Source: Alphaproteobacteria bacterium MarineAlpha11_Bin1
Lineage (GTDB): Bacteria > Pseudomonadota > Alphaproteobacteria > MPNO01 > UBA830
Direction of reading: 5' to 3'
NCBI GenBank assembly: GCA_002937455.1
Contig: PTJZ01000003.1
Location: 186,001 to 250,000, forward strand
DNA length: 64,000 nt
Both the position numbers and the translations under genes were made by a program. The notes under the pieces were generated by a model. It was given only the letters and a program-made list of their open reading frames with translations, searched no databases and was not told the origin of the DNA. Position 1 is the stretch's first letter, and every line of letters begins with the position of its first letter. Positions 17,193 through 26,954 of this stretch are shown here, one piece after another.

Positions 17193-18152
17193 CTAACTAA
17201 CCTCCCCCCGATTATGCGGTACGGTCAGGTTTATTTCCGGACCAACAGGAACGATCCCAGTCGGATTTATATCGGACTGGCCGCCATAATACCCCCTCTT
17301 GATACCTGAAATGTCTATGACATCCGAAAGCCCAGGTGTCTGATAAAGTTCAAGTGTGTAATTCCACAGAGACGGATAATCCTGAATTCGGCGGATGTTG
17401 CATTTAAAATGGCTGAAGTAAACGAAATCAAATCTGATCAACGTTGTAAATAATCTCCAGTCAGCCTCGGTTGGGTAGTCGGCCACGAGGTAACGGTGTT
17501 TAGAAAGAATCTTTTCAAGGTAATCCAAAGTCTCAAACATCGGGCCTATATATTCTTCATAAGCTTGTTGGGTTTTTGCGAAACCACAACGATAAACCCC
17601 ATTATTAATGGTCTCGTAAATGCGGTCATTCAGCTCGTCGATACGGGTCCTGTACACCTCGGGATAAAGATCAGGAAGATCATTTTCCGCCCACTCGTCG
17701 AATTCAGTATTAAGCATCCGAATAATTTCCGAGGACTCGTTATTCACGATTGTCTGTCGCTCCCTATCCCACAAGGTTGGTACGGTGACGCGGCCTGTAT
17801 AACTCGGGTCGGCCTTAATATAGACATCATGAAGTTCTAGAATGCCACTGTCGGCTGGCTGAATATCGTCAATGCCCTGTGTATATGCCCAACTACGCAC
17901 CCTCGGCTTATCAGCCAAAGTCGCCGAAATCGTATTTTCGAGTCCCTTTAGACGGCGGATTATTTGCGTTCGATGGGCCCATGGGCAAGACGGTGCAAGG
18001 AATAAATGATACCGATCAGGTTCCGACTTAAAACCGGAAGAGCCGTCCGCCGTGATCGTGTCACGCCAAACGGATTCTGCACGTACAAATGTGCCGCCCG
18101 TCGGGTTCCGGTATTTTTCATCATCATCAATCCACTTGCCATCAATTACCAT
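17193..18152 (-). CDS. Glutathionyl-hydroquinone reductase (Xi-class GST)
   Basis: 319 residues from the ATG at 18152, whose MVIDGKWIDDD matches the family N-terminus; a TTG 12 codons earlier is less likely. GGTFVRAESVWRD precedes the thioredoxin-like domain, whose nucleophile lies in APSCPWAHR (Cys56 with this start). A long C-terminal helical domain follows. These enzymes reduce glutathionyl-(hydro)quinones to hydroquinones, which helps cells degrading aromatics or exposed to quinones. The gene is divergent from the acyl-CoA dehydrogenase gene. Confidence 0.92.
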   Translation of the reverse strand: MVIDGKWIDDDEKYRNPTGGTFVRAESVWRDTITADGSSGFKSEPDRYHLFLAPSCPWAHRTQIIRRLKGLENTISATLADKPRVRSWAYTQGIDDIQPADSGILELHDVYIKADPSYTGRVTVPTLWDRERQTIVNNESSEIIRMLNTEFDEWAENDLPDLYPEVYRTRIDELNDRIYETINNGVYRCGFAKTQQAYEEYIGPMFETLDYLEKILSKHRYLVADYPTEADWRLFTTLIRFDFVYFSHFKCNIRRIQDYPSLWNYTLELYQTPGLSDVIDISGIKRGYYGGQSDINPTGIVPVGPEINLTVPHNRGEVS

Positions 18153-18295
18153 GCCCACTGAGCCACTCCCCACAATATGTTTATGCAATCTGATCTTAAG
18201 CCCTTGCGGAGAAACGTGAAACTATACTAAAGCGATTGGACAGCGTTCCGACGATCCGCCATCATCCCCTGATGCAATGGGGATTGAGAGAGGCA

Positions 18296-19453
18296 ATGGA
18301 CTACCAACTACCCGAAGAATTAAGAATGCTGAAGGAAACACTTCGGCGATTTATCGATAACGAAGTTATTCCGATCGAGCGCGATGCATATGAAGGACCA
18401 GAAATGGTGCCGGAAATTCGTGAAAATCTGGAAACGAGGGCCCGAGAGCTCGGTATTTGGGGCGTTGATGTGCCAAAACATCTCGGCGGGCTCGATATGG
18501 GGCTTCTCGCCCGGGTCGTCATATGGGAAGAAATGGGCCGCACGATCGCTTTTCCACGACGCAAAAAATGGATATTTGGCCCTGATGTCAGCCCCCTACT
18601 TGCCGAATTCGCCAACGAAGAACAGACAGAGAAGTATTTGAAACCCTGCATCGAAGGGAAACTAAAGCCCGCATTTGCTCAATCGGAACCCGATGCCGGC
18701 GGGGACCCAGCTAGTATGAAAACAACAGCGGTACGTGACGGTGACGAATACATTATCAACGGAAACAAACGGTGGATTACCGGCGCGGACACTGCCGATT
18801 TTTTTCAGGTCATCTGCGTTACAGACCCTGAAAAAGGCAGTAGAGGCGGAATCTCGTGTATCTTAGTTGACGCAGACACGCCCGGCGTCAACGTCCTCCG
18901 CAAACAGCAGACCATGATGGATGACCAACCGTGCGAAATGGCTTTCGATGATGTTAGAGTATCCGTGAAGAACCTTATGGGTAATGAGGGAGATGGGTTT
19001 CGAATGGCACAGACTTGGATTACAGCAGGACGCCTTCGCCACGGGGCACTTGCGATGGGTTGCATGGAGAGATGCCTCGAATTAGGCGCCTCTTATGCCA
19101 AAGACCGGGTCACCTTCGGTAAGCCTCTAGCCGACCGCCAGGCCATCCAGTGGATGCTGGTCGATACCTATGCTGATCTGCATCAAACCCGGCTAATGTG
19201 TTACTCTGCTGCGTCAAGGTACGACGCCGGCGATGATATCCGCTGGGAGTCCTACATGTGTAAATATCTCGGGGACCGAAAAGGTTTTGAAGCAACTGAC
19301 CGATGCATGCAGATGTATGGCGGCCTTGGACTGACAACAGACTTCCCGATAGAAAAACTATGGCGAGACTCTAGATCTTTCATCATTACCGAAGGCCCAG
19401 AGGAAATCCTGAAACATTCGTTGCAACGCCACGTTTTGAATGAATACGGCTGA
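18296..19453 (+). CDS. Acyl-CoA dehydrogenase family flavoprotein
   Basis: 385 residues from the ATG at 18296, preceded by GAGAGAGG; a TTG 20 codons upstream is in frame. The fold shows the N-terminal helical domain, the FAD-binding FAQSEPDAGGDPASM and KRWITGAD segments in the beta domain, and the C-terminal helices ending MYGGLGLTTDFPIEKLWRD. It oxidises an acyl-CoA to the enoyl-CoA using FAD and electron-transfer flavoprotein. The acyl substrate is not evident; the usual catalytic Glu could not be placed with certainty. An EamA transporter gene follows after five bases. Confidence 0.9.
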   Translation: MDYQLPEELRMLKETLRRFIDNEVIPIERDAYEGPEMVPEIRENLETRARELGIWGVDVPKHLGGLDMGLLARVVIWEEMGRTIAFPRRKKWIFGPDVSPLLAEFANEEQTEKYLKPCIEGKLKPAFAQSEPDAGGDPASMKTTAVRDGDEYIINGNKRWITGADTADFFQVICVTDPEKGSRGGISCILVDADTPGVNVLRKQQTMMDDQPCEMAFDDVRVSVKNLMGNEGDGFRMAQTWITAGRLRHGALAMGCMERCLELGASYAKDRVTFGKPLADRQAIQWMLVDTYADLHQTRLMCYSAASRYDAGDDIRWESYMCKYLGDRKGFEATDRCMQMYGGLGLTTDFPIEKLWRDSRSFIITEGPEEILKHSLQRHVLNEYG

Positions 19454-19458
19454 CGCGC

Positions 19459-20352
19459 TTGGACTTTCAGGCGTTTATCAACGATCCACATTACGGCCGC
19501 CTGCGCGGAATTGTACTAATGGTAGCATCGACACTGGCCTTTTCCGGCATGCACACAACAATTAAGCATGTTAGCGGGGACGTTGATACCTTTATCATCG
19601 TATTCTTCCGCAATCTGTTCGGATTTGTCGCACTGATGCCGCTATTTCTGAGACACGGTTTGGCACCATTAAAAACCAATAGGATTGGTACGCACACGAT
19701 GCGGGTCATAATCAATTTTGTCTCCATGGTAATGTTCTTTTACGCGCTATCAATCACACCGCTAGCTGAGGTCGCGGCGCTGACCTTCTCAGCACCAATC
19801 TTCGCGACCGTACTCGCGATCTTCATCTTTAAGGAAACCGTCGGATTAGGGCGATGGCTCGCGATCTTTATTGGCTTTGCTGGCACGGTGGTCATCCTGC
19901 GTCCCGGGTTCGAAGCCGTGAATGTAGGCTCCCTACTAGCCATCGGCGCAGCTTTGCTATGGGGTAGCGCAGTAATGATCATCAAGGACCTCGGCCGCAC
20001 GGATTCGGCACTAACGATCACAACCTACATGGTGCTACTCCTGATTCCTATATCCCTAGTCCCTGCGCTGTTTGTTTGGGAATGGCCGAGTTGGGAACAG
20101 CTTGGCTGGCTCTTGATTGTCGGCATCTGCGGCTCCGCAGGACATCTATTATTGAACCTTGCCTTGAAGGAAGCCCCGACCAATGTCGTGATGCCGATTG
20201 ATTTCGTCAGGCTGATCTGGGTCGCGATCTTCGGTTATTTTTTGTTCGGCGAAATACCCGACATTTTTATCTGGATCGGCGGCGCGATGATCTTCGCTTC
20301 AGGCCTCTGGATTGCTCACGCAGAGAATCTAAAGCGCAAGCAAGAAAAATAG
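19459..20352 (+). CDS. DMT-superfamily transporter, EamA
   Basis: 297 residues with ten predicted helices arranged as two EamA repeats (about 12-145 and 155-290). Typical features are ASTLAFSGMHTTIKH in helix 1, FSAPIFATVLAIFIFKE at the end of repeat one and a lysine-rich C-terminus. It probably exports or imports a small metabolite across the inner membrane. The start chosen is TTG, five bases after the acyl-CoA dehydrogenase stop; an ATG at 19519 would remove part of the cytoplasmic N-terminus. Confidence 0.88.
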   Translation: MDFQAFINDPHYGRLRGIVLMVASTLAFSGMHTTIKHVSGDVDTFIIVFFRNLFGFVALMPLFLRHGLAPLKTNRIGTHTMRVIINFVSMVMFFYALSITPLAEVAALTFSAPIFATVLAIFIFKETVGLGRWLAIFIGFAGTVVILRPGFEAVNVGSLLAIGAALLWGSAVMIIKDLGRTDSALTITTYMVLLLIPISLVPALFVWEWPSWEQLGWLLIVGICGSAGHLLLNLALKEAPTNVVMPIDFVRLIWVAIFGYFLFGEIPDIFIWIGGAMIFASGLWIAHAENLKRKQEK

Positions 20353-20820
20353 CTTTAAATAGAATAAATGCCGGTTCGAACCCCATCCTCATGAGACAAA
20401 ACCGTCAGTTTTCAATTGTTGATTCTCTCCGATCAAATATCTGATAGACACTGATGGCCTCCCGCCCGGCCATTCCAGGCCGATAAATTCAGAGTATTCT
20501 CGCCCGAAATATTTTTCTCACTCGCATCATCCAACATTTTCAGATCCCAGATGGCGTTGGGAGCATCGCAGTCCCTATGTGGCCAGTCGGTAATATAGAG
20601 CGGACATTACTTGGCATTTGTAAACCTCAACCTAACTCAAACTATCTCGCGATGATTGGTCTGGGTGATGATTTCCTTGATCAGGATCTCGCATCTAACC
20701 TCAATACCTGTGTCTATGATATATCCCTCTAAGTTGGCTATTATGCCGGTCTCATACTATGGATATCGCCAGACTGAATCTGCGCGGGTATTCTGTTGTA
20801 AGTTAAAAGGGAGACGCCCA
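20353..20820. other. 468-base intergenic region
   Basis: No credible gene found. The region should contain the promoter of the metallo-hydrolase gene at 20821, which has a clear AAGGGAG ribosome site. A T-arm-like word GGTTCGAACC at about 20373 is not part of a tRNA. Confidence 0.5.
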
Positions 20821-21750
20821 ATGCGGCCATTTCATGTCGGTAATATTCTCGTATCCAGCTTTATCGAACGGGATGGTCCCTGGCGCGCACCGACTGTCAT
20901 GTTTCCGACCGCTGATAAGGCGACTGCTTTGTTACACCTCAAAACAATGGCACCCGAGGTCTATGACGCCGCACAAGACCTGCTGGTCATCACCTACCAG
21001 ACTTTTGTCGTGCGCACACCGAAACACAACATTCTCATCGACACATGTGTTGGCGAACATAAGCCGCTGCGCGGCCCCGCTCTCGATTTTCCAAAACAGC
21101 CTTGGCTCGACGGGTTCGCCGCGCATGGCTTGCGTTTCGAGGATATAAACTATGTTTTCTGCACCCACCTACACGTCGACCACTGCGGCTGGAATACACG
21201 GCTAATCAATGGAAAGTGGGTACCGACCTTTCCCAATGCCACATACATTTTTGGGAGAATTGAATACGAAGCTTGGGAAGCAGCCGCAAACGAAGCCGAA
21301 CGTAACGAACCCCGTTCCGCAATTTGGGAAGACAGCTGCCGGCCCATAGTTGAGGCTGGACAGGCAAAACTGGTAGATGCCGATTTTGAGCTGGAGGATG
21401 GTATCTGGCTGAGCCCGGCCTTTGGCCATTCTCCCGGACAAGTCTGCGTCAACTTTAAGTCCCAAGATAACCACGCAATTTTCACCGGGGATATGATGCA
21501 CCACGCTCTCCAATGCGCGGAGCCGGATTGGAGCACCTGCTTCTGTCCCGCTCCCGAAGAAGCCGCGGAAAGCCGCAAACGGATTCTCAGCAGCGTCGCT
21601 GACAGTAACACCATAGTCGTACCCGCGCATTTTCCGGGACAGACTGCTGGCTATATCGATAGTGAGGGTGATGCCTGGCGTTGGCGCTATATGAAATTCA
21701 ATGATGGAATCCCAACCCGCGTCGGTGATCAACAATCAACGCCTGTCTGA
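20821..21750 (+). CDS. Metallo-beta-lactamase-fold hydrolase (paralogue A)
   Basis: 309 residues from the ATG at 20821, set by AAGGGAG nine bases upstream; the open frame reaches back to 20656 without another good start. The zinc site shows HLHVDH (116-121), a later His in GHSPGQVCV, an Asp in FTGDMMHH and a His in VPAHFPG. It probably hydrolyses an ester, lactone or thioester. A close paralogue, sharing CTHLHVDH.GWNTRLI.GKWVPTFPNA, lies at 27417-28301. It is convergent with a LigI-like hydrolase gene. Confidence 0.9.
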   Translation: MRPFHVGNILVSSFIERDGPWRAPTVMFPTADKATALLHLKTMAPEVYDAAQDLLVITYQTFVVRTPKHNILIDTCVGEHKPLRGPALDFPKQPWLDGFAAHGLRFEDINYVFCTHLHVDHCGWNTRLINGKWVPTFPNATYIFGRIEYEAWEAAANEAERNEPRSAIWEDSCRPIVEAGQAKLVDADFELEDGIWLSPAFGHSPGQVCVNFKSQDNHAIFTGDMMHHALQCAEPDWSTCFCPAPEEAAESRKRILSSVADSNTIVVPAHFPGQTAGYIDSEGDAWRWRYMKFNDGIPTRVGDQQSTPV

Positions 21751-21787
21751 AACATCAAGAAAAGGAACTGGTTAAGACCCATCGTTC

Positions 21788-22657
21788 TCAATCGTTAAAT
21801 CCATATAGTGATGCAGGATTATCGACAAGGAGCATCCGCTGTACGGCTGGGTCGGGGGCATAGCGCGGTATTAGGTCCACAAGGCGGCCGTCATCCGGCA
21901 TGCCTTTCCAAAGATTGGGATGCGGCCAATCTGTTCCCCATAACACTCGCCGGGGGTTCGTCTCGATTAGAGACTGAGCAAATGGAACCACATCATCAAA
22001 GGGCACTCCACTTTGCGACAGTCTTTCGGCACAGGATATCTTAACCCAAACGTCTTCCGTACGCATGAAATCAATCAGAAGTTTAAACGGTTCCGACTCC
22101 AAACCGTGCTCAACTTTGACCCTAACCATGTGGTCAAATACGACTGGCAACCTAAATTTGCGGAGATCGGAATTGAACTCGACGATGTCCTCCGCCTCGA
22201 TATAAATCACGAGGTGCCAGCCCAGTCCCTCGATCTTTTCCGCGATGCGGTGTACCCGATCAAAATTCGGTGGGCCACTAAGATGACGCGCGAAACTGAA
22301 TCTTATACCCCGGATGCCGCCGTCGTGCAGAGCTTGGAAATCATTTTCCGTGAAATCTTCATCAACAATCGCCACACCCCTCCAGCGACCATTGGATGAC
22401 GCGATGGCATCCAAGGTTGCCGAGTTATCGGTTCCATGGCAAGTCGCTTGCACGATGACAGAGCGGTCAAATCCCAACAGCCGATGAAGCTCCTCGAGTT
22501 TGTCTTTCGGTGCATCTGCCGGCGTGTAAGTGGTGTTCGGGTCGTAAGGAAAGGTAACAGAAGGGCCAAATACGTGGACATGCGCATCGCAGGCATCGGG
22601 TGGTGGGATGAACGTCGGTTTACTAGGCGAAGGATGTGGCGGCGGAGGATATTTCAT
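21788..22657 (-). CDS. Amidohydrolase, 2-pyrone-4,6-dicarboxylate hydrolase-like
   Basis: 289 residues, a TIM-barrel amidohydrolase of the LigI type. The N-terminus is proline-rich, then DACDAHVHVFG gives the H-x-H motif, and WGTDWPHPN near residue 245 gives the catalytic Asp. LigI hydrolyses 2-pyrone-4,6-dicarboxylate in lignin-derived protocatechuate breakdown; relatives act on other lactones such as galactarolactone. No lig pathway genes adjoin, so the substrate is open. Confidence 0.85.
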   Translation of the reverse strand: MKYPPPPHPSPSKPTFIPPPDACDAHVHVFGPSVTFPYDPNTTYTPADAPKDKLEELHRLLGFDRSVIVQATCHGTDNSATLDAIASSNGRWRGVAIVDEDFTENDFQALHDGGIRGIRFSFARHLSGPPNFDRVHRIAEKIEGLGWHLVIYIEAEDIVEFNSDLRKFRLPVVFDHMVRVKVEHGLESEPFKLLIDFMRTEDVWVKISCAERLSQSGVPFDDVVPFAQSLIETNPRRVLWGTDWPHPNLWKGMPDDGRLVDLIPRYAPDPAVQRMLLVDNPASLYGFND

Positions 22658-22884
22658 GAAAAACTCGATTGGAAAGTTATGGTAATTTTTAAGACCATAC
22701 GTACGATGTCAGCAACATTTTCCGTTCATCTGCTAAAAATTCCAAATTGAGAAAATCAAGGTAAAACGAACTTTCTGAATGATAGTTCAAGATAATTCCT
22801 GACTCCCTCCAAACGAAACCTAAGCCGCAAATGAACACGGCGGGGCTAGAAAGTCGGCCAGGACATTATTATTATTTTTACGCT

Positions 22885-23235
22885 ATGGTTTGCGATTTCA
22901 TTTATCACCTATGTCAGAAAGAAACTTGGAAGGAAGCGTTAAAAACGGGAGAGTTTTCCGGCTCGGAACTCGACTTGAAAGATGGGTTCATTCATTTCTC
23001 CACTGCGGATCAAGTAGCCCAGACCGCTGAATCGCATTTGAAAGGCGTCGAAGGCCTAGTACTCCTAAAAGTACCGATAAGTCTTGTAACAGATTCCTTG
23101 AAATGGGAAAAATCTCGAGACGGCAAAACCTTTCCCCACTTATACCGTACGCTTAAGAGCATAGAGGTCATCGATGTCACAGAACTTCAATTGAGCGGAA
23201 ATAATCGGCACGTCATTCCCATACTAGATTCATGA
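22885..23235 (+). CDS. DUF952-family protein
   Basis: 116 residues from the ATG at 22885, chosen because MVCDFIYHLCQKETW matches the usual start of the family; the frame opens earlier at 22831. The family signature DGFIHFSTADQVAQTA and the ending FPHLYRTL are present. DUF952 proteins are small, conserved and without an agreed function. They share a fold with ADP-ribosyltransferase-like proteins according to the literature as I recall it. The gene stands alone. Confidence 0.88.
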   Translation: MVCDFIYHLCQKETWKEALKTGEFSGSELDLKDGFIHFSTADQVAQTAESHLKGVEGLVLLKVPISLVTDSLKWEKSRDGKTFPHLYRTLKSIEVIDVTELQLSGNNRHVIPILDS

Positions 23236-23485
23236 CTAACTGGGTACCGACCAGTTAACGGTATGTCATAGGATTCGTTCAATTGTTAATTCCCCCACTT
23301 GCCTGCAGACGAGTCCCTTAGGAAAGGGGGTTACCTTCTGTCTATTTGTTTTAAGATGAGTGAGCATTTTCTTTAATATAGGATAACCCCTCACCGTCAG
23401 CATACGCGCGAACCGCAATTCTAGCCTTTGACCATGCAAATCAAGTAATTTCAGGTATCTCTGCCTATATAAGGAAGAATAAAAC

Positions 23486-24361
23486 ATGACCCAAGTTGCT
23501 GGGGAAAATTACGGCGCAATCGATATTGTTTGCAATGCCTTTACGCCAGTCGCCGTCGAAAACGGCTGGATGTCAGTAGATCCTAAGTTTCGTGAAAAGG
23601 TGCGAGTTAAACCCGAATACATAGACGGAGTTACAGCCGAAGAATACATCGCAATGATGGACCGCTGCGGGATTGAACGTTCATTTCTAGTTGCGTCTCG
23701 CTCCGGGGATCTGCGAATTCAAGGTTCAGCTCACATGCCGACCGACTACATTGCGGACCTCATTCAGGAGCATCCCAACCGATTTTCTGGGCTTATTGGG
23801 GTAGACCCATCGAAAATCATGGATAGCCTAGCGGAAATTAAACACGCGGTGGATGACCTAGGCTTCGTGGGGGCACACCTTTATCCGCACTGGTTTGATG
23901 AAGCACCGGATGCCGCCAAATATTATCCATTCTATGCGAAATGCTGCGAACTAAATATCCCGATACAAATGCAGGTAGGACATTGCCTTGTCTATAACGC
24001 CCACCGCCATCTACCAAGTGTCGGTCGTCCGATTTGTCTAGACCGAATAGCACTAGACTTTCCAGACCTTAAATTAGTTGGAATCCACGTGGGGTACCCA
24101 TGGTATGAAGAGATGATTTCCGTCGCCTGGAAACACCCAAATGTCCATATAGGGCTCGATGCTTACGGGCCGAAACATTGGCCCACGGCAACAAAAAACT
24201 ACATGAATAGTTTTGGTCAGGACAAGGTTATGTTCGGCACAGACTGGCCGGTAGTGGATCCCGAAAGGGCTATGGACGATATACAAAAAATAGATTGGAA
24301 AATTAATGCAAAACGTAAAGTTCTCAGAGATAATGCATTGAAACTATACAATATTCAGTAG
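23486..24361 (+). CDS. Amidohydrolase family protein (ACMSD-like fold) lacking the HxH motif
   Basis: 291 residues with a clear AAGGAAG ribosome site. The barrel is recognisable from GLIGVDPSK, GAHLYPHWFDEAP, QMQVGH, GIHVGYPW and the final FGTDWPVVDPERA with the catalytic-type Asp. The N-terminal strand, however, reads IDIVCNAFTP where metal-dependent members have D-x-H-x-H, so two metal ligands are absent. The family includes decarboxylases such as ACMSD. Without the HxH pair the protein may use a different metal site or none. Confidence 0.82.
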   Translation: MTQVAGENYGAIDIVCNAFTPVAVENGWMSVDPKFREKVRVKPEYIDGVTAEEYIAMMDRCGIERSFLVASRSGDLRIQGSAHMPTDYIADLIQEHPNRFSGLIGVDPSKIMDSLAEIKHAVDDLGFVGAHLYPHWFDEAPDAAKYYPFYAKCCELNIPIQMQVGHCLVYNAHRHLPSVGRPICLDRIALDFPDLKLVGIHVGYPWYEEMISVAWKHPNVHIGLDAYGPKHWPTATKNYMNSFGQDKVMFGTDWPVVDPERAMDDIQKIDWKINAKRKVLRDNALKLYNIQ

Positions 24362-24648
24362 TTTCAAAATAAACTTTTCCAAGTCTTTTCTAAGAAAAGG
24401 GCCGGGACAGTACCGGCATCGTATTCTACCGGTACAAATGTGAAATTAAGCCCTCTTATGGTCCAAAATAGGTACCCTGAGCCAATGGTGACTGCATTGA
24501 ACTGTAAGTAAATCCGGTCGTAGGGGATGTAGCAGAAGTGACGAATTCCTTAGGCATGAGAAACTCCTTGAAATTTCCAATGAAATCCCAGTGGATCACC
24601 ATCTAATATATGAATAAGCCTGAGTTACCAAAAGAAGCAGCGGAATTC
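24362..24648. other. Intergenic region with two small inverted repeats
   Basis: CTTTTCTAAGAAAAG near 24384 and GTACCGG/CCGGTAC (24410-24416, 24429-24435) can form short hairpins downstream of the amidohydrolase gene. Neither is followed by a T-run, so terminator function is uncertain. Confidence 0.35.
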
Positions 24649-25167
24649 CTAACTGAAGTCCCGGCCTGGGTGCAATGAACCACAGTGTTCGCAGGTGCGC
24701 GCCGCCATTGAATTGAAAAAGTTGTCATAGGCGCGGGATACGGGGTCCTTAGTATAGTCATTGACGACGAAAAACTCTTGATGGATCTGGGCGTCACAAG
24801 TGCCGCAAAACCATTGAAACGTATCAGTTTCACCCGCCTTTCGCATCCGTTCCCCTACAAGCAGAAATGCGTCGGATGAAAAACGAGGCGAGTGAGGGAT
24901 GCCCGCGGCGGTGTATATTGTTTCCCCCTCATTTAAGACCGCGATAGCTTCCTTACCTTCGGGTGTCCTGTAATGCAGGTTCATACTGCCTTTTAGCATG
25001 GTCATATGCTCGTCGGATGGATTTATATGGAACTCAGAGCGATACTCACGCCCTCGTGCTATAAACATCAATGTATCGGCACTCTGCCACAAAACTTTAA
25101 CGTATTTGCCGGAGTAGGCTAGCTCCTTTGTAATTGCAATATGATCTGCGATAGGCATCGGCAGCAT
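24649..25167 (-). CDS. 3-hydroxyanthranilate dioxygenase-like cupin (divergent paralogue)
   Basis: 172 residues, the same length and layout as the HAAO at 6685-7206. Iron ligands His47, Glu53 and His92 and the second iron site Cys121/Cys124 and Cys159/Cys162 are kept. The Arg that would bind the carboxylate next to the last His is shifted (HSPRF, Arg95, against HSPQR), and other residues around the pocket differ. It is therefore probably an extradiol-type dioxygenase acting on a related but different aminophenol or catechol. It lies 22 bases downstream of a GMC oxidoreductase gene, in one operon. Confidence 0.83.
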   Translation of the reverse strand: MLPMPIADHIAITKELAYSGKYVKVLWQSADTLMFIARGREYRSEFHINPSDEHMTMLKGSMNLHYRTPEGKEAIAVLNEGETIYTAAGIPHSPRFSSDAFLLVGERMRKAGETDTFQWFCGTCDAQIHQEFFVVNDYTKDPVSRAYDNFFNSMAARTCEHCGSLHPGRDFS

Positions 25168-25189
25168 GGCGTTTTCCCTCTCTGTCGGT

Positions 25190-26830
25190 TCAGGCAGCTG
25201 CGGCCGCCGGCGCCGGTCTACCTAGAATAATATCGGACGCCTTTTCCGCAATCATAATGACGGTAGCGTTCAAATTACCCCCTATAATATCGGGCATAAT
25301 TGAGGCATCGACCACTCGGAGCGCATCTATACCATACACGTTTAACTGATTATCGACTACAGCGGTATCATCAACACCCATTCGGCAAGTGCTCGTCGGG
25401 TGGAATACTGTACTTAATGTCTCTCTAATATATGCATCAACTGCATCGTCATCATCTGTGTTGAGTTGGTCCCCGGGAGCGAACTCTGCCCCGCGAAATT
25501 CATCGAAAGCCGGCTGTGTACCGAGCTTTCGCATGATGCGAAAGCTCTCGCGTAAAACACGGCGATCCTCATCTGTCGACAAAAAATTGTTAAGAATACG
25601 TACGGGATCTTCTGGATCCAATGACCGCAGCGAGACCCTACCTCGACTCTCTGGCCTCAAATGGCAAGCCCGAAAGGCGTAGGTTTGTTCAGCTGCGGGC
25701 ATAATTCCTGGAAACCACTGCTTTGCAGACATGGACATGGAACGAAAAAAAATCTGGATATCGGGAATTTCCAATTCTGGTCGGCTTTTCACATATCCAG
25801 TTAACGAAGATGGAGGAGATGCTGCCATCCCGGTACCAAACAATTTTGCTCGTGCAACATGGTAGGTCAGGCGATCGAGACGAAGATCTCGATGAAATTG
25901 GGAATTTCCAATGTAATTATATTCTATCCCAATGGCTGGATGATCCTGTAGATCATTCCCTACACCAGGCAAATCATGCACTACATCGACACCCATCTCC
26001 GACAAGTCACCCGCGGGCCCAACTCCGGACAGCATCAGAACCTGAGGCGAGTTTATAGATCCTCCTGAGAGTATTACTTCCTTTTCGGCTCGGACTGCCC
26101 GCTTTCGACCGTTCTGGATATATTCAACCCCAATTGCACGACCATTTTGTAATAAAATCCGGGTTACATGAGCTCGGACTTGGACTTCAACATTGGGACG
26201 CTTCATGGCCGGGTGAAGGTAGGCAACAGCCGCAGACTGCCTTCGGCCGTTAACCGCGTTCACCTGCAATCGAGCAAATCCTTGCTGCGACGCTCCGTTG
26301 TAGTCGGTAGCCCTTTCGAAACCCGCTTGGTCGACCGCAGTAAAAAACGTTTCAAATATAGGATCTTTCGTATCCGTTGTCCTGATTTTCCATGGACCAT
26401 TGGAACCGTGATACGGATCGTTCCGGTCCTGAAAAGCTTCCGCTCGTTTGAAATAAGGTAAAATGTCATCGAATGACCAACCAGTCATACCCTTCTGGCG
26501 CCATCGGTCATAATCCGCGTGATTACCTCGAACATACGCCATCATATTAATTGACGACGATCCACCCAGAACCTTACCCCGAGGATGAAATAATCGTCGG
26601 TTATCTACATGGGGCTCAGGTTCAGACTCATACGACCAATTATATTTTGGGTCATGCCATATTTGGCCTACACCAAGCGGCATATGGATCATGAAACTTT
26701 TGTCACGATCACCAGCTTCCAGCGTTAGAACGCGGTTTGAACTATCTTCGCTGAGCCGGTGAGTGAGCACACATCCGGCAGACCCCGCCCCCACGACAAT
26801 ATAATCAACAGTTTGGTTGAACTCAGTCAT
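25190..26830 (-). CDS. GMC-family FAD oxidoreductase (choline dehydrogenase-like)
   Basis: 546 residues. The dinucleotide motif is VGAGSAGCVL (13-22), the GMC signatures are GGSSSINMMAYVRGN and GSINSPQVLMLSGVGP, and the C-terminal catalytic part has FHPTSTCRMG and GNLNATVIMIAEKA. It oxidises a primary or secondary alcohol with FAD. BetA-type choline dehydrogenase is the nearest well-known relative, but no bet genes are present, and pairing with an HAAO-like dioxygenase points to an aromatic or other alcohol. A GGGGGGAG ribosome site precedes the ATG. Confidence 0.9.
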   Translation of the reverse strand: MTEFNQTVDYIVVGAGSAGCVLTHRLSEDSSNRVLTLEAGDRDKSFMIHMPLGVGQIWHDPKYNWSYESEPEPHVDNRRLFHPRGKVLGGSSSINMMAYVRGNHADYDRWRQKGMTGWSFDDILPYFKRAEAFQDRNDPYHGSNGPWKIRTTDTKDPIFETFFTAVDQAGFERATDYNGASQQGFARLQVNAVNGRRQSAAVAYLHPAMKRPNVEVQVRAHVTRILLQNGRAIGVEYIQNGRKRAVRAEKEVILSGGSINSPQVLMLSGVGPAGDLSEMGVDVVHDLPGVGNDLQDHPAIGIEYNYIGNSQFHRDLRLDRLTYHVARAKLFGTGMAASPPSSLTGYVKSRPELEIPDIQIFFRSMSMSAKQWFPGIMPAAEQTYAFRACHLRPESRGRVSLRSLDPEDPVRILNNFLSTDEDRRVLRESFRIMRKLGTQPAFDEFRGAEFAPGDQLNTDDDDAVDAYIRETLSTVFHPTSTCRMGVDDTAVVDNQLNVYGIDALRVVDASIMPDIIGGNLNATVIMIAEKASDIILGRPAPAAAAA

Positions 26831-26954
26831 CGACTCCCCCCCCGCCTTCTTGTTTGGAAAACGTTAGCAGTAGAAGCGGCGGGTCACAACAATTGGAAAA
26901 CCTCCCAAAATCCTGTTTATTCAAACAAAAGAAGGTTGCCCTCGACGATCTAGC

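Noticed and set aside
20371..20384. T-arm-like word GGTTCGAACC suggesting a tRNA
   Set aside because: No acceptor, D or anticodon stems can be built around it.
22013..22399. 128-codon plus-strand frame
   Set aside because: Shadow of the LigI-like gene on the opposite strand; no independent support.
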